From Dehalococcoidia bacterium (GTDB lineage: Bacteria; Chloroflexota; Dehalococcoidia; Tepidiformales; Tepidiformaceae): a DNA stretch of 9,244 nucleotides. The position numbers and the translations under genes were made by a program. This document shows, in pieces, positions 1 through 5,237 of the stretch. The DNA lies in NCBI GenBank assembly GCA_007126855.1, contig SLAK01000394.1, positions 1-9,244 of the forward strand, in the 5' to 3' direction. Within the stretch, counting starts at the first letter, position 1. Each line of letters starts with the position of its first letter. The notes below the pieces were generated by a model. The model was not told where the DNA came from. It made no database searches and was given only the letters and a program-made list of their open reading frames with translations.

Positions 1-336
1 GGGCATGTCAGCGGCGCGGTCGAATTCACGGTAGTAGCAGGAGTCGTTGCCTGTGTGGCAGGTGGGGCCAACGGGGCGGGCCTTCACCAGGAAGGAGTTC
101 GCTTCGCAGTTTTTGTGGATGCTGACCAGGTTGAGCCAGTTCCCGCTGGTGGCGCCTTTTTCCCAGAGTTCGTTGCGGCTGCGGCTCCAGAAGGTGACGT
201 GGCCGGTTTTGTAGGTGTGTTCGATAGATTCGCGGTTCATCCAGGCAAGGACGAGGACTTCGTTCGTATCGGCGTCCTGGACGACTGCGGGGATGAGCCC
301 TTTGTCGTCAAAGCGGATGACTGATTCTTCGCTCAT
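1..336 (-). CDS. hisI: Phosphoribosyl-AMP cyclohydrolase HisI (partial, runs off the left edge)
   Basis: Cytosolic enzyme of histidine biosynthesis that hydrolyses the adenine ring of phosphoribosyl-AMP. The reverse complement gives 112 codons from an ATG at 336, open to the window edge. Family blocks are clear: an N-terminal GLIPAVVQD and AWMN (residues 13-34), WSRSRNELWEKGATSG (50-65), and PTCHTGNDSCYY (91-102). The Zn ligands are Cys77, Cys93 and Cys100, with the expected 16- and 7-residue spacing. The Mg motif, usually Asp-Cys-Asp-x-Asp around the first Cys, reads Asn-Cys-Glu-Ala-Asn here. The start is supported by the SD AAGGAGA (343-349), 6 bases upstream. The gene lies 105 bases downstream of hisF in the same direction. 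Because the C-terminus is missing, a HisIE fusion cannot be excluded. Confidence 0.95.
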   Translation of the reverse strand, partial: MSEESVIRFDDKGLIPAVVQDADTNEVLVLAWMNRESIEHTYKTGHVTFWSRSRNELWEKGATSGNWLNLVSIHKNCEANSFLVKARPVGPTCHTGNDSCYYREFDRAADMP

Positions 337-441
337 GGATGGTCTCCTTCGTATGCGGTGGGTGAGGGTCAAGGCTACGCAATGGGCGGCTCTGGGTCGC
401 GGTCCTGGGGGCGCCGGGTCACACGGGATGCCGTGGCCCGG

Positions 442-1236
442 CTACGCGTGGTGGGATTCGGGAACAGGCCGGATGGGCAAGCCGGCGGCGGCAAGTTCTT
501 CCTTCACCTGGCGGATGCTGTAGGTGCCGAAGTGGAAGATGCTGGCGGCGAGGACCGCGTCGGCGCGGCCTGCGGTGAGCGCTTCGGCCATGTGCGCCGG
601 TCCACCGGCACCGCCGGAGGCAATGACCGGGACAGGGACGGCATCGCTGATGGCGCGGAGCATCGGGATGTCGTAGCCGGTCTGATGCCCGTCGGTATCC
701 ATGCTGGTGACGAGCAGCTCGCCGGCGCCGCGTTCAACGGCTTCGACGGCCCAGGCGACGGCGTCCTTGCCGGTGGGGGTGCGGCCGCCGTGGGTATAGA
801 CCTCCCAGGAGGCGGTTTGCGATCCGGGTGCGGTGAGCCCACGGGCGTCGATGGCAACAACGATGCACTGGCTGCCAAAGCGGTAGGCGCCTTCGTTGAT
901 GAGCTGCGGGTTGTTGATGGCGGCGGTGTTGATGCTGACTTTGTCGGCGCCAAGCTCAAGCATGCGCTTCATGTCGTCGGTGGTGCGGATGCCACCACCA
1001 ACGGTGAAGGGGATGAAGACCTGGTCGGCGGTGGCGGAGACCATGTCGTAGACCGTCTGGCGGTCGTCGGCGGAGGCGGTGATATCGAGGAAGACGAGCT
1101 CATCGGCGCCTTCGCGGTCGTAGAGTCTGGCGAGTTCGACGGGGTCTCCCGCGTCGCGTAATTCGACGAAGGAGACGCCTTTGACGACGCGGCCCTTGTC
1201 GACATCGAAGCAGGGGATGATCCGCCGGGTGAGCAC
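442..1236 (-). CDS. hisF: Imidazole glycerol phosphate synthase cyclase subunit HisF
   Basis: Cyclase half of the HisF-HisH synthase. It uses ammonia delivered by HisH to convert PRFAR into imidazole glycerol phosphate and AICAR, within a TIM barrel. The N-terminus [19 protein letters not shown] is diagnostic. Counting from the chosen start, the catalytic Asp11, Lys19 and Asp130 (VVAIDARG) fall at the canonical numbers. The phosphate-binding strands FTVGGGIRT (77-85) and VIASGGAGG near the C-terminus are intact. The chosen GTG start (1234-1236) gives 264 aa, close to the family's 250-260. The reading frame stays open to 1356, but that extra stretch (beginning MLPQPDGLH) has no family resemblance. 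No SD precedes the GTG; a promoter-like pair of hexamers sits just upstream instead, so the mRNA may be leaderless. The first gene of a pair with hisI. Confidence 0.95.
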   Translation of the reverse strand: MLTRRIIPCFDVDKGRVVKGVSFVELRDAGDPVELARLYDREGADELVFLDITASADDRQTVYDMVSATADQVFIPFTVGGGIRTTDDMKRMLELGADKVSINTAAINNPQLINEGAYRFGSQCIVVAIDARGLTAPGSQTASWEVYTHGGRTPTGKDAVAWAVEAVERGAGELLVTSMDTDGHQTGYDIPMLRAISDAVPVPVIASGGAGGPAHMAEALTAGRADAVLAASIFHFGTYSIRQVKEELAAAGLPIRPVPESHHA

Positions 1237-1242
1237 GGAAGT

Positions 1243-1271
1243 ATTGTCGAGGGTGAACCCGCGAGTGTCGA
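1243..1271 (-). promoter_or_regulatory. Sigma-70-like promoter of hisF, probably giving a leaderless mRNA
   Basis: On the minus strand, TCGACA (1266-1271, 5 of 6 to TTGACA) and GACAAT (1243-1248, 4 of 6 to TATAAT) are separated by exactly 17 bases. Six bases (ACTTCC) then lead to the GTG start of hisF. Transcription starting about 7 bases after the -10 box would begin at the start codon itself, which would explain the missing SD. The match is by eye and unproven. Confidence 0.5.
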
Positions 1272-1421
1272 TCAGACGGCCGCTACGCAAGGAAAGGCAC
1301 AGGAGAGTCGCGCAGGCAGGGTGTGCGGCATGCAGCCCATCGGGCTGTGGAAGCAACGGACCTGGATCGCCGGTCAGGGAAGTCCAGCCTGCAAAGGGGG
1401 GCGCCGGGGTTAGCAGAGCGT

Positions 1422-1430
1422 AAAGGAGGT
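1422..1430 (+). promoter_or_regulatory. Very strong Shine-Dalgarno of the 65-aa membrane protein gene
   Basis: AAAGGAGGT is a near-complete match to the 16S rRNA 3' end and lies 4 bases before the ATG at 1435. It decides this start over an in-frame GTG at 1429, which overlaps the SD itself. It also shows that the organism uses SD-led initiation for some genes, in contrast to hisF and the DUF1786 gene. Confidence 0.8.
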
Positions 1431-1434
1431 GCTA

Positions 1435-1632
1435 ATGGACGAGAAACAAGCAACCCCCGGAAAGGTGGCCATCGGTGTAGTCGCCTGGATCGGAGTGGCC
1501 GTTCTTGCGGTCATCGCGCCTGCGAACTGGGAGGGCTTCTGGGGATTCCTGCCAGTCGCCATCGCGGTGGTAGTTGCCTGGGCCGTCGGTGAGTGGGTGA
1601 TGAAAGACACCATGGAAGAGGGGCAGCGATGA
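1435..1632 (+). CDS. Small two-helix membrane protein, hypothetical
   Basis: A 65-aa protein that I do not recognise. A short charged N-terminus (MDEKQATPGK) is followed by a hydrophobic helix at about residues 11-29, a short linker with NWEGFWGF (31-38), a second helix at about 39-54, and an acidic/polar tail ending in EEGQR. Both termini would lie on the same side of the membrane, probably the cytoplasm. Initiation is supported by an excellent SD. The stop codon overlaps the start of the DoxX gene as ATGA (1629-1632), so the two are almost certainly co-translated, and the peptide may be a partner or assembly factor of the DoxX protein. That role is inferred only from the coupling. Confidence 0.75.
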   Translation: MDEKQATPGKVAIGVVAWIGVAVLAVIAPANWEGFWGFLPVAIAVVVAWAVGEWVMKDTMEEGQR

Positions 1633-2231
1633 CTTTGCGCACGCTGACTCGGAATGTGGAATTTCCAGACCCACCCTTCATCCGCACGCTGTTCTCCAGC
1701 ACGCTGGCTGCGCCGCTGTGGCTGGTGATCCGTTTCTATGTGGGCTGGCAGTGGTTAACGTCCGGATGGGGAAAGGTTGACGGTGACGGGTGGCTGAACC
1801 AGGACGGCGCGGCGCTCCAGGGGTTCTGGGAGCGGATTGTTCAGGAACCGGAGGTAGGACGGCCGCCAATTGCCTTTGGTTGGTACCGGGATTTCATCCA
1901 GTTCATGCTCGACAACGAATGGTACACGTGGTTCGCGTGGATCATCGTGTGGGGCGAAGTGCTGGTCGGCATCGCGCTGATCGTCGGCGCGCTGACGGGT
2001 GTTGCGGCGCTGTTCGGCGCGGTGATGAACTTCAACTTCATGCTTGCGGGTACGGCAAGCACGAACCCGGTGTTGTTCCTGTTCGCCGTGTTGCTGCTGC
2101 TGGCCTGGAAGGTCAGCGGGTACATCGGCATTGACCGCTGGTTGCTGCCGGCGCTCGGCACTCCATGGTCGCCAGGAGCCGTCATCCGGCGGCGGCGTGG
2201 GAAGGACCAGGAAGCGGAAGCGGTCGAGTAA
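1629..2231 (+). CDS. DoxX family integral membrane protein
   Basis: A 200-aa membrane protein resembling the DoxX/DoxD family. Members include the membrane subunit of archaeal thiosulfate:quinone oxidoreductase as well as many bacterial proteins of unknown substrate. About four helices are visible: residues 27-47 (LWLVIRFYVGWQWLTSGWGK type), 100-121, 123-141 and 147-166. The family-like segment from MNFNFMLAGTASTNP (133-147) to the last helix is well preserved. An Arg-rich cytoplasmic tail follows (RRRRGKDQ, 187-194). The start is the ATG overlapping the previous stop (ATGA), which omits a weaker upstream extension from 1593. It is the last gene of a two-gene unit, ending before a strong hairpin at 2259-2288. 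The actual electron donor or substrate cannot be read from sequence. Confidence 0.75.
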   Translation: MTLRTLTRNVEFPDPPFIRTLFSSTLAAPLWLVIRFYVGWQWLTSGWGKVDGDGWLNQDGAALQGFWERIVQEPEVGRPPIAFGWYRDFIQFMLDNEWYTWFAWIIVWGEVLVGIALIVGALTGVAALFGAVMNFNFMLAGTASTNPVLFLFAVLLLLAWKVSGYIGIDRWLLPALGTPWSPGAVIRRRRGKDQEAEAVE

Positions 2232-2258
2232 GGCCGATCCGCGCGAGGTGTACACCAG

Positions 2259-2288
2259 GAGTCCCCTCCCGTGGGCGGGAGGGGACTC
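2259..2288. terminator. Bidirectional hairpin terminator between converging genes
   Basis: A 13-bp perfect inverted repeat (GAGTCCCCTCCCG paired with CGGGAGGGGACTC) with a 4-base loop. It lies between the DoxX stop (2231) and the stop of the crp-like gene (2303, minus strand), where a shared terminator is expected. Neither strand shows a real U-tract after the stem: on the plus strand only TT follows. It is therefore a stem-only type or needs help. The position argues for termination; the mechanism is inferred. Confidence 0.6.
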
Positions 2289-2302
2289 TTGATCGATTGG
2301 GA

Positions 2303-2989
2303 TCAGGTGAGGTTGCGGAGAGCGGCGAGGTCACGGATGAGGATTTCCCGCCGGCGGATTTCCACCACGCCGTCTTCTTCCATGACCTTGAGTGCGCGTG
2401 AGACGACTTCGCGGACCGAGCCGACAAGGGAGGCGAGATCCTGCTGGGTAACTTCACGCGGGACGATGATGCCGCCCGGAGCTTCGACCCCTTCTTCGCG
2501 CGCAAGGGAATAGAGATAGCGCGCGATGCGGGCGGGCACCGTCTGCAGGCTAATCTGCTCGACGAGCTCGGTGAAGGAGCGGAGGCGTTTTGCGAAATGG
2601 ATGAGGAGCGGCAGGGCAACTTCGGGGTGATGTTCGACGAGTTCGACAACGGCGCTTGATGGGAAGAACAGGACTTCGCTGGCTTCGAGCGCTTCGACAG
2701 TGGCAGGGTTCGGGCCGCGATCGAACACTGGGACTTCACCGAAGGTGTCGCCGGGGCTGACGAGGCGGAAGGACTGTTCGCGGCCATCGGGGCCGGTGCG
2801 GAAGATGCGAGCCTTGCCGCTGCGCAGATAGAAGAAGCCATGGGAGGGGTCGCCTTCGACGATGATGAAGTCGCGGGCGGCGACGCGGCGGAGGACAACG
2901 TGTTCGGCGAAGTGGGTGATGTCTTCGTCGGAGAGCCGGGCGAAGTAGGGAATGGCGCGAATGTCGTCGGTGGCCGGCGCGTTATCCAT
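2303..2989 (-). CDS. Crp/Fnr family transcriptional regulator
   Basis: A 228-aa regulator with the standard order: cyclic-nucleotide-type beta-barrel (about 10-125, including FIIVEGDPSHGFFYLRSGKA and SPGDTFGEVPVF), a long dimerisation helix (about 126-150), and a C-terminal winged helix-turn-helix (VTQQDLASLVGSVREVVSRAL, about 180-200, then EEDGVVEIRRREI). There is no cysteine anywhere, so it cannot carry the FNR iron-sulfur cluster. The Arg-Ser that contacts cAMP phosphate in CRP is replaced by Asn-Pro within GPNPATVEA (92-100). It therefore looks closer to the DNR/NnrR-type or another small-molecule-sensing branch, which is an inference. No convincing SD precedes the ATG. It is transcribed divergently from the cupredoxin gene and may control it or the downstream NnrS-like operon. 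Confidence 0.9.
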   Translation of the reverse strand: MDNAPATDDIRAIPYFARLSDEDITHFAEHVVLRRVAARDFIIVEGDPSHGFFYLRSGKARIFRTGPDGREQSFRLVSPGDTFGEVPVFDRGPNPATVEALEASEVLFFPSSAVVELVEHHPEVALPLLIHFAKRLRSFTELVEQISLQTVPARIARYLYSLAREEGVEAPGGIIVPREVTQQDLASLVGSVREVVSRALKVMEEDGVVEIRRREILIRDLAALRNLT

Positions 2990-2998
2990 CCTAGCGCC

Positions 2999-3007
2999 AG
3001 TATGACA
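2999..3007 (-). promoter_or_regulatory. Possible extended -10 promoter of the crp-like gene
   Basis: Minus-strand TGTCATACT reads as an extended -10 (TG, one base, then CATACT with 4 of 6 to TATAAT). It ends 9 bases before the ATG, so the transcript would have a leader of about 3 bases. No good -35 lies at 16-18 bases. An A7 tract (T7 on the plus strand, 3044-3050) lies roughly 50-58 bases upstream of the predicted start, where an UP element would be. Weak, by-eye evidence. Confidence 0.35.
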
Positions 3008-3151
3008 CGCCTCTTTGAGCTTACAGTCACGGCTGACGAGGAGTTTTTTTCATGGTGGCGGGGACACGGTGACGTGCGATGATTGCGAGCGAGGATGCGG
3101 CTGCCCCGGCATGGCAGGTTCGGCATTGTGAGGGTTCGCGTGGAGCGTCGC

Positions 3152-3565
3152 GTGCTGGCGGAAAGCAGGAGCCACTTCGGGAAGGCGTTGCTCGTGGGGC
3201 TGATCCTGGCGGGGTTGTCTCTCGCCGCCTGCGGGGGCGACGGGGAAGCCGGGCGCGAGGCGGGCCCTGGCGACCCGGTCACCGAGATCGTCATCGAGAT
3301 GGGGGACAATTACTTTGCTCCGGACACCTTCACTGTCCAGGCAGGGACGACCGTGACGATAACGGCCCGTAACACCGGTAACGCGGTGCACAACCTGATC
3401 ATCGATAGCCAGGCCGGCGAGGGCCGGAACTTCTCATCGGAACTGATGGTGACGCCGGGTGAAGCGGACGTATTCGAAGCCACGTTCACGCAGGCCGGGA
3501 CGTACCGTTTCCAGTGCAGTTTTCATTTGCCGGACCAGGTGGGGACGGTGCACGTGGTGGAGTGA
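3152..3565 (+). CDS. Cupredoxin-domain lipoprotein (small blue-copper-like protein)
   Basis: A 137-aa exported copper protein, probably an electron carrier anchored outside the membrane. From the GTG at 3152 the protein has a short N-region with Arg/His/Lys, a hydrophobic core (KALLVGLILAGLSL) and a lipobox LAAC with the lipidated Cys27. A Gly/Glu linker and one cupredoxin barrel follow (about 44-137). Likely copper ligands are His80 (AVHNLII), Cys122 and His125 (QCSFH). The axial Met is absent; Gln129 (DQVGT) occupies the equivalent place, as in stellacyanin. The start was chosen because GGAG lies 6 bases upstream and the signal peptide then has normal length. Longer in-frame starts exist (GTG at 3128 and 3140, TTG at 3083) and are less typical. 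It is divergent from the crp-like gene. Confidence 0.85.
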   Translation: MLAESRSHFGKALLVGLILAGLSLAACGGDGEAGREAGPGDPVTEIVIEMGDNYFAPDTFTVQAGTTVTITARNTGNAVHNLIIDSQAGEGRNFSSELMVTPGEADVFEATFTQAGTYRFQCSFHLPDQVGTVHVVE

Positions 3566-3722
3566 ACGCAGGTGTCTGCAGCGACCCGGCTTGCCCCAGG
3601 TCTTGCTGCAATAGTGACTCAAGTTACATGCAAGGCACCCGGCCGCCACCAATTATGGGTGGCGTGAACAGCGCGGGGAGGCACGCGACGTTGGGCCAGG
3701 CTCCAGCGTGTTGTTCATGAAC

Positions 3723-3752
3723 TGCGCCAGGCGCACGCTGGTGCGCGGCGCA
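3723..3752. repeat. Two adjacent near-identical palindromes
   Basis: TGCGCC-A-GGCGCA (3723-3735) and TGCGC-G-GCGCA (3742-3752) are perfect odd-length palindromes sharing TGCGC/GCGCA arms. They are separated by CGCTGG, with centres 18 bp apart. They could be paired operator sites for a dimeric regulator or parts of a folded RNA. What is seen is only the symmetry. Confidence 0.5.
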
Positions 3753-3876
3753 AACGGTCCGGGCGAAGTCCACTGCACTGCGGAGGTACGCTGTGCAGCG
3801 GGGCACAACCAGCAGGGGGAGTGCCCGGGCTTCGGGACAGTTTGAGCTTCCGGTCTTTGGGGCCGGTTGTAGTCGC

Positions 3877-3910
3877 TGGCGAGGGGCTTCCCCCCTTCGG
3901 CCCCTCGCCA
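3877..3910. repeat. 11-bp inverted repeat just upstream of the DUF1786 gene
   Basis: TGGCGAGGGGC pairs perfectly with GCCCCTCGCCA across a 12-base C-rich loop. The repeat ends 13 bases before the ATG at 3924, and the only spacing left for a -35 box falls inside it. As RNA it could terminate upstream transcription, although no U-tract follows. As DNA it could be an operator. Confidence 0.5.
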
Positions 3911-3911
3911 C

Positions 3912-3917
3912 GAAAAT
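3912..3917 (+). promoter_or_regulatory. Possible -10 box for a leaderless DUF1786 mRNA
   Basis: GAAAAT (4 of 6 to TATAAT) is followed by exactly 6 bases (CTCCCT) and then the ATG, the same geometry as GACAAT-6-GTG in front of hisF. No SD precedes the ATG. A good -35 was not found at 17-18 bases, which weakens the call. Confidence 0.35.
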
Positions 3918-3923
3918 CTCCCT

Positions 3924-5021
3924 ATGCGCATCCTCGCGATTGATATCGGCACCGGCACGCAGGACATTCTCTATTTCGACGCGAGCCGTCCGATCGAGAA
4001 CTGCATCAAGCTGATTATGCCATCTCCGACGATGATTGCGGCACGGCGTATCGAGCGCGCCGCGCGTGCGGGGCGAGCGGTCGTGCTGACGGGGTCGAAT
4101 TCGGGCGGTGGGCCGTGTGCCTGGGCAGTCGACGAGTGTCTGAAGTCGGGTGGGACGGTGTTCGCCACCCCTTCGGCGGCGGAAACCTTCAACGACGACC
4201 TGAGCGCGGTGGAGGAATGGGGGGTGCGGCTGGTAAGCGAGGACGAAATCCGCGGCATCAACGGAGAGCGCATCACGCTGCGGGACCTCGACGTGGATGC
4301 GATCGCGACGGCTTTGCGGGCGTTTGAGGAGCCATTCGAGCCGGACGGATGGGCGGTGGCGTGCCTGGACCACGGAGCGGCACCCCCGGACGTTTCCGAC
4401 CGGCTGTTCCGGTTTGACCACTTGCGGCGGACGCTGGAGGGCGATGATGACCTGCGCGCCTTCGCGATGCGGCCGGAGGAGCTCCCGGAGTACATGACGC
4501 GGGCACGGGCGCTGACGGCGCATGCGGAAGGGCTTGGCCGGGTGGCGTTCATGGATACCGGGCCGGCGGCGGCGCTCGGCGCGATCGAGGACCCGGCAAT
4601 GCGGGACAAGGACGAACGGGTGGTGGTGAACCTGGGGAACATGCACCTGCTGGGCTTCCACCTGCGGGGGACGCGCGTGGCAAGCCTGATGGAGCACCAC
4701 ACCGGCGAGGTGGATGCCGAGACGATCGCGCAAATGGTGCGGCGATTGGCCGACGGCAGCCTGACTCACGACGAAGTGTTTAACACCAAGGGGCATGGGG
4801 CACACCATCATGACCGGGGCATCGTGAGGCCGGGGCTGCCCGGGGATGTGGCGGTCACCGGGCCACAGCGCGGCAAGATCCGCGAGACCGGCCTGCCGCA
4901 CTACGCAGCAGCTCCACACGGGGACATGATGCTTAGTGGTTGTTTCGGGCTGCTGCGCGGTTTTGGGCGCTGCTATCCGGACGCCGCGGAGGCGATACAG
5001 CACCGGCTGGGGACACTGTAG
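3924..5021 (+). CDS. DUF1786 family protein
   Basis: A 365-aa protein that matches by eye the DUF1786 family found in archaea and some bacteria. The function is unknown, and some members carry an old, unsupported label related to pyruvate formate-lyase activation. The N-terminus MRILAIDIGTGTQDILYFD has the beta-hairpin and phosphate-1 look of an actin/Hsp70/sugar-kinase (ASKHA) fold, with Asp7 and DIGTGTQD (7-14). A second Gly-containing strand, VVVNLGNMHLLGF (233-245), could be phosphate-2. A His-rich loop GHGAHHHDRG (290-299) and the conserved-looking GDMMLSGCFGLLRG (333-346) close the protein. ATP binding is an inference from these motifs. The radical-SAM CxxxCxxC motif is absent, so PFL-activase chemistry is not supported. 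It has no SD and is preceded by a hairpin-rich noncoding region; mobB follows 216 bases later. Confidence 0.8.
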   Translation: MRILAIDIGTGTQDILYFDASRPIENCIKLIMPSPTMIAARRIERAARAGRAVVLTGSNSGGGPCAWAVDECLKSGGTVFATPSAAETFNDDLSAVEEWGVRLVSEDEIRGINGERITLRDLDVDAIATALRAFEEPFEPDGWAVACLDHGAAPPDVSDRLFRFDHLRRTLEGDDDLRAFAMRPEELPEYMTRARALTAHAEGLGRVAFMDTGPAAALGAIEDPAMRDKDERVVVNLGNMHLLGFHLRGTRVASLMEHHTGEVDAETIAQMVRRLADGSLTHDEVFNTKGHGAHHHDRGIVRPGLPGDVAVTGPQRGKIRETGLPHYAAAPHGDMMLSGCFGLLRGFGRCYPDAAEAIQHRLGTL

Positions 5022-5237
5022 AAAGACGGAAGCGGCGGAACGGCCCTCGAGTAGCAGCCGATGGTCCCTGTTCGCCACGAGCGGCAGCGACCACTATCGA
5101 GCGCATTGATCGGGCGCATACCGGTGTTGTGGCCTCGATAGAGAAGATACGGCAGGCCAAACAGGACATGGCTGTCGTGATGGTTGTCACATCCGGCGGA
5201 TCCATGGCCGGGCACGGTATGCAATGAGGACAAGAGC
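5022..5237. other. Intergenic region before the mobB-like gene
   Basis: 216 bases with no convincing gene. One plus-strand frame is open and ends at 5227 with a plausible-looking stretch (IEKIRQAKQDMAVVMVV), but it lacks an SD and a start, and its third-position GC is lower than in the neighbouring genes. The SD GAGGA (5226-5230) near the end serves the next gene. Confidence 0.3.

Larger units (their letters stand above)
1237..1434. other. Divergent intergenic region between hisF and the small membrane protein gene
   Basis: This 198-base gap separates two divergently transcribed genes. Beside the hisF promoter it holds a short perfect hairpin, CAGCCC-ATC-GGGCTG (1333-1347), 6 bp with a 3-base loop. 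A clear promoter for the plus-strand pair was not seen. Confidence 0.4.
3566..3923. other. 358-base noncoding region rich in inverted repeats; candidate structured RNA or operator region
   Basis: No credible protein was found here. A chain of stems is visible: CGCCACC/GGTGGCG (3644-3650 with 3658-3664), CCAGCGTG/CACGCTGG (3703-3710 with 3734-3741, 8 bp), CTGCAC/GTGCAG (3773-3778 with 3793-3798), GGGCAC/GTGCCC (3801-3806 with 3821-3826), CCGGTC/GGCCGG (3850-3855 with 3861-3866, one G-U) and the 11-bp stem at 3877-3910. Some stems have competitors, for example GCGCAC/GTGCGC (3731-3736 with 3741-3746). I looked for SRP RNA, RNase P, tmRNA and tRNA signature sequences and did not see them. Short stems are common in GC-rich DNA, so confidence in an RNA is low. 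Confidence 0.3.

Noticed and set aside
358..1161. A 267-codon plus-strand frame opposite hisF
   Set aside because: The Gly/Ala/Asp-rich translation is a mirror of HisF codons; HisF on the minus strand is unambiguous.
2182..3309. A 375-codon open frame on the minus strand overlapping the crp-like gene in another frame
   Set aside because: Its Ser/Pro/Arg-rich translation has no domain, whereas the overlapping 2303-2989 frame encodes a complete Crp/Fnr protein.
3624..5078. A 484-codon open frame on the minus strand
   Set aside because: It lies antisense to the DUF1786 gene, whose protein has recognisable family motifs. The minus-strand translation is rich in Arg, Pro and His without domain features, as expected of a shadow frame in GC-rich DNA.
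4940..5227. Plus-strand frame ending in a plausible-looking peptide (IEKIRQAKQDMAVVMVV)
   Set aside because: No SD or suitable start in the intergenic part, lower third-position GC than real neighbours, and its 5' half is out of frame inside the DUF1786 gene.
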